Source: Chlorops oryzae (taxonomy: Eukaryota > Arthropoda > Insecta > Diptera > Chloropidae). From it: 64,000 nucleotides of DNA. The DNA is taken from the NCBI GenBank assembly GCA_020466095.1, contig CM035808.1, forward strand, positions 54,212,073-54,276,072. The letters are read 5' to 3'. The notes below the pieces were generated by a model that did not search any database, was not told the DNA's origin, and was given only the letters and a program-made list of their open reading frames with translations. Positions 36,193 through 48,768 of this stretch are shown piece after piece. The stretch's first letter is position 1. Each line of letters starts with the position of its first letter. A program made the position numbers and the translations under genes.

Positions 36193-38250
36193 TCAGCACC
36201 CGGTTGAAATCAGTTTTACACCTCTTTCGGCTGCATCGTTGACAACGGCCACACTTTCACACAGTCTTTTTCCCGCACAATAATCGCACCTATTATGCCA
36301 TGATTCAGGATCTTCTTCCAGAAAACCACTATCTATTTCTAAGCGATCAAAGAATCGCTTTGTTCTTGGTGATACAAAATCCGAAATGTCCTTGTTTGCG
36401 TAAGTCACCACTTCGTCGACTGTGGATATAATACGTTTCAGTGTACCGTCCTTATTTCTATGGTCCCTTTGGTCGTCATCCTTACCAAGAGCTTGAACCA
36501 TTTTCCTTTTTGTATCAACCGAAACTCCCTTATCAAAAAATGCAAAAGCAACAGCTTCTTCGGACAAATACCATAAATGGTTTCTGATTTTAAGCAACAA
36601 TTCCCTCGAAATGCCAGCATCAAAATATGCTATATTATTTTGAATAAACTGCAGGTCTTGGCGGGGCGATTGTATAGCAACCACACATGTGAACCAAAAA
36701 GGCACATATATGCGTGTCAGGAATATACAAATGTTGCGAATACTGCTTAAATCTGATTGCGAAATTTCAAACTGCGAACGAAACAGGAATATTTTATAGC
36801 AATATAGACATTTATTTAGCCATAAATCTCGCATGCGTTGTTGCCCCGGGTAAGCGGAGTTCCGAAAAATTTAGGACATTTTCCCCAATAAAAAGCAGGG
36901 AAAGCTGAAGCAATTCTTTATAATCGGCTCTCGCATAGAGTCTTTAATGCGTCTTTACAAAAGTTCGCATGATAGCTGATTTCGGCTGATGTTAAGGCTT
37001 TTCGTACTTCTTCGTCCAGTATTCCACTGTTAAAATTTTTAGTGTTTATATCTTTCCAGGATTTGGCAAATTGGTTGAATATGAGAACTTCTGGTCCCGA
37101 TGTTTTACCAAAATGCAGCTCGAACACAGCCTTAACATATATTTCGCTGATATGATGCCGATATGGGAGAAAAAGTAAATCACGACCCAATTGTTTTTCA
37201 AGTAAATATGCAGCACCCTTGTTAACTCCAGTGTTCGAAAAAGTTGTATCAAATGACACTATTTCAACCATTCCATCAATACTCCATTTATGCAAAAATT
37301 CATATACTACGTTAGCTATCGTGTCTCCACATCAGGAATTCGCAATTATGGGAATACCAGGAACTTTTTCCATATTTTTGGCAGTCACAACAAGAGCCAA
37401 CCGATCAACCTTTTCTTTTCCTCTCACCATGGGAAGTAATTTACTATCCCAATGAAGTACAAATGGTTCACTTATCTGAAAAATTAAGTAAACTTAATTT
37501 AAAAATATCAATTCATAAATATCCTTTTTACTTGAAAAGCATTAAGTATCTCATGAGCTTGCCTACGTCGATAATCTTTTCTCATCGATTGAATTGTTTA
37601 CCGGCTTAATACGAAATCAGTTAGTTTCATGGATGGGGGAACTGCTCCAGCGTCTTGTAAAGTGTCCAACATGGCTGCAATGGTTGCACTAACTAAATGC
37701 ATTGCGTCTCTGGAACTGACTTTACACTTGTCCATACTCGCAAGCATTCTTTCGTCAATATAATAAAGTTTTTTGGCTATGCGATCACTGTTGCTGTTAT
37801 TTAAACCGTTGCTTCTTAGGAAAATTTTTGGTTCTGCACTGACATGCGACAAGAGTGTTCTTTCATCCTTAGAAACTTCATTACCTGATTTTTTTTCTAG
37901 ATCACAATAAACCGAAAATCATTTATAAAATAACCAGAAATCGAACTTTTCAGTACCTGCAACATTTTGCTTTTCTTTACGTCTTTCTTCTTCTTGCAAT
38001 CGTTTTGCTTTGCGTTCTTCCTTCCGTGCTAATGCGATATCAGTAATTGTTAACATACTACCTGGTCGCCCCTTTTTTCTTTGACTTATTAGAAAATACC
38101 TATCCTGCTGGATCTGTATTCTTACAAGTGCATCTGCAGCTGCAATATCGAAAATGTAATTTTCGATATCATCTCTGAATGTTTCTTCATTTTTTCGAAG
38201 TTTTTCGTACTGATTCTTGCTGCTCATGTTCGATGATTTCACTATTTGCT
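36193..38250 (-). pseudogene. DDE-type transposase-like gene, 3' part (superfamily not assigned)
   Basis: Minus-strand exons: about 38230-37919, then after a short intron 37855-37532, a 56-bp intron (37531-37476, GT-AG), and 37475 to the stop at 36193. Motifs in order are FLISQRKKGRPGSM, a long linker, PFVLHWDSKLLPMVRGKEK (first acidic residue), EIVSFDTTFSNTGVNKGAAY (second), YRHHISEIYVKAVFE, GATTHARFMAKCLY, LRNHLWYLSEEAVAFAFFD (candidate E) and VVNDAAERGVKLI. This set recurs in many insect and cnidarian transposon-like proteins. An in-frame TGA at 37334-37332 and frame changes near 36930 and 36825 inactivate it. Its 5' exon lies at 49010-48769, moved away by two insertions. Confidence 0.6.
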
Positions 38251-39721
38251 CATGAGCAAAGTATTCCGATGAAAAACATGACATATAATGCACATGAGTA
38301 TGTTTCGAAAATCTTATACATTGAACATGTTCGATCGAGAAGTGTTCAGTTCACACAGAAAATTTTCATGTTCATAAAAGATTCTATTTTGAACACAGTG
38401 TTCTTTACGTGTTCAATGTTCAGATGTTTTCATGTTCAATTCATGTTCATGTTCAGCTCAAACACAACATTTTGAAAATTGAACATTATGTATACTTTGC
38501 GTCTTTTATAAAAACTTTTTTGCGTTCAGACGTGTTCAAAGTTTTTCAAAATTGTTTTCCATAAATTGATTTTACAAAAATGGACGGAAAGCAATTGTTT
38601 GACGTGTTGAAGGAGGCCAATAAAAAAATCTGACCATGACCACCTTCGCGAAATTCGCAAAAATCTGATTTTCAATATTTTGAATTGAGTATTTCACAGC
38701 TAGACAAAATGTCCTCCAACGGTTAAAATTTTAGCATGACCACCATTCGCGAAACTCGCAAAAATTTGATTTTCACTATTTTGATTTGAGTATTTCGCTG
38801 CTAGACAAAATGTCCTCTAACGTTTAAAATTTGACCATGACCACCATTCGCGAAATTTGCAAAAATCTGATATTCACTATTTGGAATTGAGTCGTTCGCA
38901 GCTGGATATAATTCCCCCTTACAGTTAAAACTTAACCTAGACCGCCATCCGCGAAATTTGCAAAAATTTGATTTTCACTTTTTCGAATTGTGTATTTCGC
39001 AGCTAGATTAATACTCTCTTACGGTTAAAATTCGACCATGAACACCATTCGCGAAAATATTGTGCTTAATAATAATGTCGAGTTTGAGAAGCTAAATCGA
39101 GAAACATATTAGGTATAACTAGATATCCGAGCTAGAACAACAAAAACGGCAGGAATTTTTGTTAGGGTGATGTTTTAACATAGTTTAGGCTGAGGAAAAG
39201 ATATGTGTGCAATCGGCTTAGCTGATGTAAACTTCTTTACTTGTTTTTATTACGCTAGCGAAAACTCTCTTCTAGTATTGAGGGAGGGAGTGATGGTGAT
39301 GGTGTGGTAGAAGGTGATGGACAGAGTGAGGGAGAGGGAATGGTAGAAAAGGCTTAAATTTTCTTAACATGGCTTTAAGCAAACTTTAAGTTATTGGCTT
39401 TTGACACATTACTTTCTGTAAAACATTGTGCAGTTTATCTCCATTAATTTTTAATAAACATTTTTTAATAAAATTTTTTTATTCAGTAAAGAATACTCTC
39501 TGTTTGAGCTGAACATGAACAAGAATTGAACATGAAAACATCTGAACATTGAACACGTAAAGAACACTGTGTTCAAAATAGAATCTTTTATGAACATGAA
39601 AATTTTCTGTGTGAACTGAACACTTCTCGGTCGAACATGTTCAATGTATAAGATTTTCGAAACATACTCATGTGCATTATATGTCATGTGTTTTATCAGA
39701 ATATTTTGCTCATGAGCAAAG
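38246..39721. mobile_element. Fold-back element with about 225-bp inverted arms
   Basis: The left arm 38246-38470 and right arm 39495-39721 are near-perfect reverse complements, starting TTGCTCATGAGCAAA and dominated by GAACATGTTC-like words. The right side continues outward to about 39789, where the minus strand reads CAGGGTTCGTATTTGAACAC, so the right end may be longer and the left truncated. No transposase inside; the interior holds a minisatellite. It interrupts the DDE gene between its first and second coding parts. Confidence 0.75.
38632..39055. repeat. 100-bp minisatellite inside the fold-back element
   Basis: The phrase ACCATGACCACC...TTCGCGAAATTCGCAAAAATCTGATTTTC returns at about 38632, 38733, 38833, 38936 and 39034. 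This gives a period near 100 bp and just over four copies, with 80-90 percent likeness by eye. Confidence 0.8.
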
Positions 39722-39837
39722 AGCATTTTACTATGAACACGTACATTTTGATTTTAAACATGATCTGAACATGTGTGTTCAAATACGAACCCTGATTTCC
39801 TAATAGAATTGTTTTTGGTCATCGAAGGAATATTAGC

Positions 39838-40449
39838 TGTTCATATATTTCATTCAGCATATTTCTTTTTTTTTTAATCATTTTTTATACTTTTGTCATT
39901 TAAAATGGAATTTGTGCATGCACAGCGAAATACGTTGCTTGCATTTATTTCTTTTTATTTTGTATACTTTACGTCATTTGAAATTGAATGGTGCATGTAC
40001 AGCAAAAGACGTTGGTTGCATTTATTTCTTTTTATTTTGTCATTTGAAATTGAATTTGTTTATGTACAGCAAAAGAATTTGTTCAAAATTCCTTCTTGCG
40101 TTTGTGCATACACATGCCTGCGTAGTCAGCAGAATTGTAAGACAAAGGGGACTAAAATTGTTTTGATGTATCAAATTGCACCTTCGGAAGGCGTCTGCAT
40201 CAACGTGCCTTTACATGTGACCAAGGATCACTAAGCCAAAAATATTGTATATAAGCTAGCATTATGATCAATAAACTTAACTTTTCTTTTGACTACGAAA
40301 CCATTCATTCCATTTGAAAGGAAGCAACACGGTTTAAGTGCCTTTTGTTGTGACAAATAAATTAACACTCAATGAGTTTATGTGCTGAATTGAGATCGTC
40401 GATAATTTCAATCAAACTAGAGTTGGGCAAACGAGTCCATTCTCTCACA
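39838..40449 (+). repeat. 5' LTR of BEL element B
   Basis: 612 bp, TG...CA. It holds a TATA box (TATATAAG, 40248-40255) and AATAAA at 40270-40275, which places promoter and poly(A) signal close together near the middle. The 113-codon frame inside (39893-40234) is repeated in the other LTR with about eight changes and is not considered a gene. Confidence 0.92.
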
Positions 40450-40452
40450 TTT

Positions 40453-40462
40453 TGGTGACCCC
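40453..40462 (+). promoter_or_regulatory. Primer binding site of BEL element B
   Basis: TGGTGACCCC begins four bases after the LTR end, as in element A. The matching tRNA was not identified. Confidence 0.65.
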
Positions 40463-40694
40463 TTATTCTGTCACAAAGTACAGGATCACAAATTAGCTTA
40501 TCCGAGCTAATTGTCACAGCGGGGGTTCAGCGACAACGAACGGTCATTTGGCGGCTGTAAAAAAGGCGGGCCGCCTCGTTCGGACACGTTTGGAACAATT
40601 CCATCAGCAAAGATCAACTAGGCGATCTTCTAAATCACTCTGATATTTGCGTGGCTACAAGGACGCTAGGTCCTCATTCGCATTAAATTTCACG

Positions 40695-42169
40695 ATGGCT
40701 ACTTTTGAAGAACTTGTGAAACTGCAGAAAGAAACTGGAGGAAAGATCGAAAACATCATTCGGAACTTCAAAAAGGATCCTGAATCCCGAAAGGACACCA
40801 TAAACTTCTTTCAAGAACGCTTACGAAGACTGGATGATGAATGGGCTACATTTGAAAAAACCGCCAAACAAATTCGAATGGTCCCAAGCCCACCAGAAGA
40901 CCATGAGTATCTTAAGAACGATTACTACAAAGCCATGAATGATGTCTTCTTACAATACAAGGAGATATTCGAGTCATCAATTCTTAAGATTACTCAAAAG
41001 CAAAGCACCGGAACATCTCAGCAAACTATCAAACAACCAGGTGCGAAAGAAAAACAGCAGGCACCAAGCGAACTTATTAAATTGATTCGCAGACAATCAG
41101 CAATAATGGCATCGCTTGAACGGTTACGGGATAAAAATTTCTCAGAACTTGAACTGCCCATTGCACAAAAATTATGGGAACATGTTGAAAGCATCCACTT
41201 GGAGATATACGAAACCTGCGATGATCCAGTCGGACAAGGTATAACATTGAAAACTATATTGAGCTGGAGACCTTTATGCGAAAAACCATTAACCCATCAA
41301 CAGCCGCTTCATCAGATCAACGCAGCCGAGCAGAAACGAATATACAACCAGAAGGTGTCCCAATGCCAAATATTAAAATACCACGATTTGAGGGGAACCT
41401 TTTGAAGTGGCAAGAATTTTATGACCTGTTCTTGTCACTTGTTGTAAACCAGCCTATGTCAAAAGTACGCAAAATTTGGTATCTAAAAACAAATTTGGCG
41501 GGGGAGGCTTCGAATTTAATCAAACATTTCTCGGCCACAGGAGACAATTTCGACGCAGCATGGGAAATAATAGTAGATAGCTACAACAATAAGCGATTGC
41601 TAGTCAGCAAACTGGTTCAGGAGCTAGTCGACACATCTAACAACGCAAGCAGCGACAACTTCAAAGGACTGCATGACAAAACCCAAGAATGTCTCTTAGC
41701 ATTGCAGAATCTCAAGATAGACACAGAAGGCTGGGATCCTTCGCTGCTTCATATTCTGCTGAAAAAGCTGGACAAGGCAACACGCCTTCGATACGAGCAG
41801 TCGCTTCTCAAGCCACGTGAAGTTCCCACCATTAAAGAATTCTTGGGATTTTTGGAAAAACATTTCCAATCCATGGAGGCGATAGGTGAGAAGGACAAGT
41901 CATCAACTTCTAAACCAAAGGTGTGCACATCAGTAACGACAGATGACTCTTGTACTATGTGTAAGAATGGCAAGCATCCACTCGTTGCGTGCCAAAAATT
42001 TCTGCAACTGTCAGTATCAGCACGTCTTCAGTTTGTTCAAAAACAAAAATATTGCTGCAATTGCTTGAAACTTGGACACTCATCGAACAATTGCGTTTCT
42101 AGGAGCTGCATGAAATGCAATAAAAAGCATAATACTCTTCTTCATCTGGAGAATTTAAAGCAGGATTGA
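40695..42169 (+). pseudogene. BEL element B gag, frameshifted
   Basis: Start at 40695 (MATFEELVKLQKETGGKIEN). Gag blocks follow: FKKDPESRKDTINFFQERL, LPIAQKLWEHVESIHLEIYE, then in another frame IPRFEGNLLKWQEFYDLFLS, NLIKHFSATGDNFDAAWEI and YNNKRLLVSKLVQELV. The end has zinc-knuckle cysteines (CTMCKNGKHPLVAC, CCNCLKLGHSSNNC, CMKCNKKHNTLLH). The frame changes near 41250-41280, and a TGA at 42167-42169 separates it from the protease. About 490 codons overall. Family role: particle assembly and RNA binding. DUF1759-type Gag is the nearest description I can give. Confidence 0.85.
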
Positions 42170-45100
42170 AGTAAGGTATCATCACCCGCAACAGGCAAAT
42201 CACAAGGCAACGGATCTGAAGAGGCGTCCACTGCGTCGGTATAGACAGCATCCATAAACCAAGAAGCGGCATCTCTCACAACTGCCAAACAGACAAAATC
42301 GAATAACTATGTATTACTCAGCACAGCAATGATTATTGTAAAGGCAAATGGAGTTCAAGTCCAATGCAGAGCAATCCTAGTCTCAGGCTCTCAGCTCAAA
42401 TGCATCACCCAACGGCTGGTCAAACGTCTTGGCATATCAACAAGACCAGCCGCTATCAACATAAGTGGAATTGGAGCAAGCAACACCAAGGTGCAGCAAA
42501 GAGTCAACATAGCATTACACTCCAGAATCAATGATTTTAACATACGGCTGGAAGCAGCAGTTCTACCTAACATTATCCCTCCACAACCGTCGCAATCCTT
42601 GACCATCGACAATTGGCCTATTCCGAAAAACATCGCGCTTGCTGATCCTGCATTCAACCGGCCTGATAAAGTTGATGTACTCTTGGGTGCCGAATTTTAT
42701 CACCAGCTTTTTTCAATAGGACAAATTAAACTGGCCAATGGATTGCCCACACTTCAAAATACTGTACTTGGATGGGTAATTTCGGGAAGGATTGATGGCA
42801 ACCAATTATCAACAGCAACATGCGGCATATGTACAGATGATGAAAATAATTTAGAGAAAGCCGTTGCTCGATTATGGGAATTAGAAGACGTAAGGACGAC
42901 AGGAAAACAGCAATCCGTGGCAGAAAAACTATGCGAGACTCATTTTGCGCAGACACATTCATTTCACGACAATGGCAGGTTTATCGTCAGAATTCCATTT
43001 TGCGACAGTCCCAATGCTTTAGGGGATTCACATGGAATAGCATTCAATCGATTTTTGTCACTCGAACGCCGACTTGCCAAAAACACCAGAGATCAAATCA
43101 CAATATGTTAATTTTATGGAGGAGTATGAAGCATTGGGTCATATGACGCAAGTTAACATGGAATCCATGGACACACCGAACTATTTAATACCTCACCATT
43201 GCATTCTGAGGCCCCAAAGTCAAACGACCAAACTACGAGTTGTTTTTGATGCCTCGGCAAAAACTTCTTCGGGGCTATCTTTAAACGATATAATGCACAC
43301 AGGACTCACGGTACAAAGTGAGCTATTTTCTATCCTGCTGCGATTTCGGTTACCACGCTTCGTTTTTACAACAGAATTTGAAAAAATGTACCGTCAAATG
43401 ATCATGCACTCAGCAGACCGGAAATATCAAATTATCATATGGAGAAGCGACCCAAAAATGCCAATCAAATATTATCAGCTAAATACGATTACCTATGGGA
43501 CAAGAGCTGCACCATATTTAGCTACAAAATGTCTAGAAAAAATAGCTACAGACAACATGACACGACATCCTCTTGGAGCTCAATTTTTACTCGAAAGCTT
43601 CTATATAGATGACGGCATCGGTGGAGCGGATAGCTTAAATACAGCAGTGGAAATTCAGCGTCAACTAAAACACATCCTAATGCAACATGGCCTCAATCTA
43701 CAAAAGTGGAGCGCAAATCATCATTATTTTCTACAAAATGTTGTCTCAGGAGACCAGGAAGTCAACATTGATTTTGACGTTGAAAACGATCATGCAGTTA
43801 AAACATTGGGATTAACCTGGATTCCGAAGAGTGACAAATTCTGTGTCAAAATTTGCCTTGGCAACAACAGCCGCATAACAAAGCGAACAGTTAGCTCCGA
43901 TTTGGCCAGGCTCTTTGACCCCTTGGGTGTATTAGCACCGATTTTCGTCACTGCTAAAATGTTCATTCAAGAACTGTGGCAACGAAAGCTGGCCTGGGAT
44001 GAATCACTACCAGCTGAGCTATGCACTAGATGGATGACCTATAGGAACGAGTTAACACTGGTGAACAACATGCAGTTCTCACGACATATTTTTGAAGGTC
44101 AAACGTCTTCAAAAATACAAATCCATGGCTTTGCGGATGCTTCTGAAAAAGCATATGGTGCGGCAGTTTATGTAAGGTCTATCATGAAGGATGGTCGTGT
44201 AACAGTGAGACTTCTGTGCGCAAAATCGCGAGTCGCACCATTAAAACGACAAAGTCTTCCTCGTCTTGAACTTTGTGCTGCATTACTCAACGCACAACTA
44301 AGTAGCAGAGTCAAACAAGATTTAAAATGGCAAGACACGCCCACCCTTTTGTGGACGGACTCAGAAATCGTGTTGGCTTGGATTAACTCACAGTCATCAT
44401 CTTACCAAACATTTGTTGCCAATCGGATAGCTGCGATTCAGGAGTTAACAATACCTGAACAGTGGCGGCACGTTAGCTCAAAGGAAAATCCTGCCGATAT
44501 TCTGTCAAGAGGAATTTCTCCAAGGAAACTGGCAGCTTGCAGCCTATGGTTCTACGGACCCATGTTTCTTCATGGGTGAGAGGACATGTGGCCATCAGTT
44601 CAGCGCAAGGTTAAATCGACTTTCAATGATACCATCACAGAGCGAAAACGAGTAATTACAGCAGCTGGCACGACAGATGGTACCGAGTTTGAAAAAATCG
44701 TATACAACATTCAACACAAAGGATCTTTTAAAATGCTTCAAAGAGTCATCGGTTACGTACAAAGATTCATCAATCATGCACGACATCGGAACCAACAATC
44801 TAGAATTGAGTTAACAGTCAACGAACTAGAAAATGCTTTAATGGTCATCGTTCGCACAATGCAGAAAGCTGACTTCAAAGAGGACTTAAAGTACCTGAGG
44901 AAACACAACGAAATTAGTAAAAAGAGTTCACTCAGCAACCTCGCTCCATTTCTGGACACTATTGGCATTGTAAGAGTAGGAGGACGACTAAATGCATCTG
45001 AACTTTCGTATGACGCTAAACACCCTATGTTGATCCCATACAATGACCCGATTACAAAACTATTAATGCAAATGATTCATATGCAAAATCGGCATTGCGG

Positions 45101-46200
45101 GCCTCAAGCACTTCTAGCGCACGTCAAGCAGAGATTTTGGCCAGTAAAAGGAAAGTCCTTGGCACGATCAGTTGTACAAAACTGTGTACGATGCTGCAAA
45201 GCAAGGCCCAAATTACTCAGCCAAATGATGGGAAATTTGCCTTCAACTCGCGTGACACCCGCTCGACCATTTATAAACTCAGGAGTCGACTTTTGTGGGC
45301 CGTTTTGGGTACACTTCAAGGTGCGAGGAAAGAAGCCACAAAAGTCCTATATTGCAGTCTTCTGCTGCTTCGCCACAAAGGCTGTACATTTAGAGCTGGT
45401 TAGTGACCTGACCACTGATGCCTTCATTGGAGCTTTAAAACGGTTTCTTAGCCGAAGAGGCTGTTGTCAGAACATATATTGCGACAACGCCACAAATTTC
45501 GTTGGCACAAAAAATCAGCTTAACGAACTATCGGAGGCAATTTACGGCAACTCGGCGTCCAACACAATTATCAGAGAGTGTACAAGCAAAGGAATAAAAT
45601 TTCATTTCATACCACCGCGAGCACCACACTTTGGTGGGCTATGGGAAGCAGCGGTCAAATCAGCAAAGCATCTCTTGGTGAGAAGCGTGTCGACAGCGTC
45701 TTTGACTTATGAAGAGCTCGAGACTGTGGTGGTAGAAATTGAAGGGATCCTTAACTCACGGCCCATTAGCCCACTATCTGACAAACCAAATGATCTAGCT
45801 GCTCTAACACCCGGTCACTTTTTAATTGGTGAAGCACTCAACGCACAGATGGATGCAGGTTCCACACAAGCGAAACTAAGTCTTCTCACTAGGTGGAGGC
45901 TGGCCACTCAGCTCAAAAGGGAGTTTTGGAGACGGTGGTCACGAGAATACCTGTGTGAACTCCAATATCGGCACAAGTGGAAGACGCAAAAGGTCAACGT
46001 TAAGCCAGGTGATATGGTCATAATCAAGGAGGACAACACAGCTCCTCTACAGTGGCCATTGGGAAGAATTACTAAAATCCATCAAGGCGACGATGGCATT
46101 GTTCGTGTCGTGGACATTAAAACAGCAAATGGCAATTACAAGCGGCCGATTGACAGACTAGCACCGTTGCCGATTAACGAAGGCGATTCGGCCTCTTCTG
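42170..46200 (+). pseudogene. BEL element B pol (protease, RT, RNase H, integrase)
   Basis: A retropepsin-like segment stands at about 42370 (ILVSGSQLKCITQRLVKRLG; S replaces the expected catalytic D). RT follows with YGTRAAPYLATKCLEKIA and the active site FYIDDGIGGADS (YIDD at 43602-43613). RNase H-like blocks are IHGFADASEKAYGAAVYVRS, LLCAKSRVAPLKRQSLPRLE and ENPADILSRGISPRKL. Integrase has the HHCC finger (HMQNRHCGPQALL...CVRC), then D in GVDFCGPFW, D in CDNATNFVG and E in PHFGGLWEAAVKSAKHLL, ending with the usual C-terminal DUF5641-like block (VKPGDMVIIKEDNTAPLQW). Breaks: TAG near 42243, a frame change near 43085 and TGA at 44577-44579. From 44586 the frame stays open through integrase into the env-like region. 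Confidence 0.88.
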
Positions 46201-47953
46201 CAAGTGATCTCATAGCTGATGAAAAACCCGACGTGCCCAAGAAAAAACAACGCACTGCACTAGGCCAAACAGCTTTAACGGTCATGTTGGCTCTGATCCT
46301 ACTACCATTGGTGATGGGAGCTCAAATCACCAACACAAAATTTGGAACAAAACTGGGAGTTCATTTTGAGGGAATCGGATCAGCCGTCGTTTCACCCGCA
46401 GAATGGAATCTGCTGATTTACTATGACTTATCTGGATTTTGGACCGAATTGGGGACATTTTCAAACGGTACCGTAGCTCTAAGCCGCTTATGCGAAGAGA
46501 TGAAACAAAGGGGTACTTGCGAAAATCTAGTCACTTATTTTGAGCACGCAGAAAGTGAACTGGTGATGGACAGCACACTCTTATCCGGGCAGAGGCAAAA
46601 ACGAGGAGCTATCGATATAGTTGGAAATATTGCTCATTCCATGTTTGGCGTGTTGGACTCTGAATATGCTGAACGGATGGCACACACGATCACACAAGTA
46701 AGAGAAAATGAAGAGCATCTCCTCAGGCTTCTTAAAAATCAGACTTCAATCATTGACTCTACCATCAACATCCTTAAATTGGACCAGGAAACAGTAAAGG
46801 CGAAGTTTGATAATATGGACCACCAGATATCTCAAATTTTAAATAGGATACATGACGATGATGAAGCACAATACCAAGAAGGTGTCTTTCGAATTTTCTC
46901 TTCATTGTCCATACAGCTAACAAACATTGCAACAAACCTACAATGTATGCAGTCTTCCATACTTGATGTTCTTACAAACACGCACCGTGGAATCATAAGT
47001 CCGTTGCTCCTGACGCCGATCCAGTTACAACAGGAAGTGGAAAAAATACGGTTCCACATGTCTGAGTCACTCGAGCTACCTGTAAGTTCAGAAGATACAT
47101 TACTGTTATACAAACTAATGAAAGTTAAAGGAGGACTCGCGAAAAATACAGTCATCTTTACCATTACATTACCATTGATAGAGCATGAACAGTTTGATAT
47201 CTTTAATCTTGTTCTACTACCAATTATGCTAAACAAAACAATGGTGTCGATTATGCCGTGTTCATCACTTCTAGCTATGAATAAATTGCGTGATCAGTAC
47301 TTCATCATCAGCACATTCGAATTAGACGATTGTCTCACCATAAAGGAAGAGATGTATATATGTACTAAAGGTCAAATACAATATGAAATCGGCTCAGCAG
47401 TATGTGCATGTGGAATTAATTTGTTTCATAACAAAACGCAACCGGATTGCTCATTACAACGAACGACGGATACCACTGTTTGGATTCCATTACGTCATCG
47501 TAATCAATGGATATACGCAATGACCGGCTCCTCTCGTGCAACAGCTGTATGCAAAAAGGACATTGCCGAAATAAATCTTAAAGGATCCGGTTTGCTCAGT
47601 CTTGATCCCGAATGCATCCTCTCACAGCATCTTACACTAGCGTTTGGGAGATCTCCGAAAAAATTTATACTCAACGATTGAAGCCACTATTAAATGAAAT
47701 ACACACAAACGAATTCATCGCACAAATAAAAAACCTCACAGCACTACAAACCTCATTGGTGACACAGCAAGTGTTCGAGCTTCCAAACCAAATTAAAACT
47801 CAAAATTATCACCACATGACAGTTGGCTACACAGTGTTAACAATAATTTGCCTCATTGCAATCTACCTCTGCATCCGTAAACCTACAAAAATTCAAAAAC
47901 TAAATCCCGCTAGTGAAACTACTCCAGCAGCAGATTTCACTGTACACATCTAA
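46200..47953 (+). pseudogene. Env-like (F-type fusion protein) region of BEL element B
   Basis: The frame runs on from integrase without a stop. A hydrophobic signal-like segment (TVMLALILLPLVMG, about 46270-46320) starts a new domain. A basic R-Q-K-R cleavage motif is at 46593-46604, followed by a small-residue/hydrophobic stretch and a long heptad-rich helix region. A cysteine-rich part lies near 47330-47560, and a C-terminal membrane anchor (TVLTIICLIAIYLCI, about 47830-47875) is in another frame. This order is that of F-type fusion proteins of baculoviruses and errantiviruses, acquired by some BEL elements such as roo of Drosophila. A frame change between about 47600 and 47680 separates the ectodomain from the anchor, so this copy is broken. 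Confidence 0.75.
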
Positions 47954-48152
47954 ACGATCTCCAGAAGAAAATTCATGACGAAAGCTGCATCAAAGTATTT
48001 CCAGCAACAACACAGAAGAATTTGTCAACATAGTCCAGCATCAAAAATACACATATACATACGTTCATTTAAAATATAAACAACGGCCGGACTCACTTAT
48101 CTCAACATCAACCGCGGCTCAGACGTTTGAGCTGCGCTCAACGGCGGGAGCA

Positions 48153-48768
48153 TGTTCATATATTTCATTCAGCTTATTTCTTTTTTTTTTATCATTTTTT
48201 ATACTTTTGTCATTTAAAATGGTATTTGTGCATGCACAGCGAAATACGTTGCCTGCATTTATTTCTTTTTATTTTGTATACTTTTCGTCATTTGAAATTG
48301 AATGGTGCATGTACAGCAAAAGACGTTGGTTGCATTTATTTCTTTTTATTTTGTCATTTGAAATTGAATTTGTTTATGTACAGCAAAATAATTTGTTAAA
48401 AATTCCTTCTTGCGTTTGTGCATACACATGCCTGCGTAGTCAGCAGAATTGTAAGACAAAGGGGACTAGAATTGTTTTGATGTATCAAATTGCACCTTCG
48501 GCAGGCGTCTGCATCAACGTGCCTGTACATGTGACCAAGGATCACTAAGCCAAAAATATTGTATATAAGCTAGCATTATGATCAATAACATAAACTTAAC
48601 TTTTCTTTTGACTACGAAACCATTCATTTCATTTGAAAGGAAGCAACACGGTTTAAGTGCCTTTTGTTGTGACAAATAAATTAACACTCAATGAGTTTAT
48701 GTGCTGAATTGAGATCGTCGATAATTTCAATCAAACTAGAGTTGGGCAAACGAGTCCATTCTCTAACA
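48153..48768 (+). repeat. 3' LTR of BEL element B
   Basis: 616 bp, ending CTCTAACA before the duplicated TTAGC. It has a small extra insert near the AATAAC site compared with the 5' LTR and about 2 percent substitutions over the portion compared. Confidence 0.92.

Larger units (their letters stand above)
39838..48768 (+). mobile_element. BEL/Pao retrotransposon B, complete, TSD TTAGC
   Basis: LTRs at 39838-40449 and 48153-48768 both start TGTTCATATA and end in CTCTCACA / CTCTAACA. The 5-bp duplication TTAGC lies at 39833-39837 and 48769-48773. A primer site TGGTGACCCC follows the 5' LTR and a purine-rich tract (GGCGGGAG) precedes the 3' LTR. Between them lie gag, pol in the order protease-RT-RNase H-integrase, and an env-like region. 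The LTRs differ by roughly 2 percent over the stretch compared, plus small indels, so the insertion is moderately old and the coding frames have picked up stops. It sits inside the first exon of a DDE-type transposase gene. Confidence 0.93.

Noticed and set aside
39893..40234. 113-codon ORF, repeated at 48207-48548
   Set aside because: It lies wholly within the two LTRs of element B and accumulates replacement changes freely.
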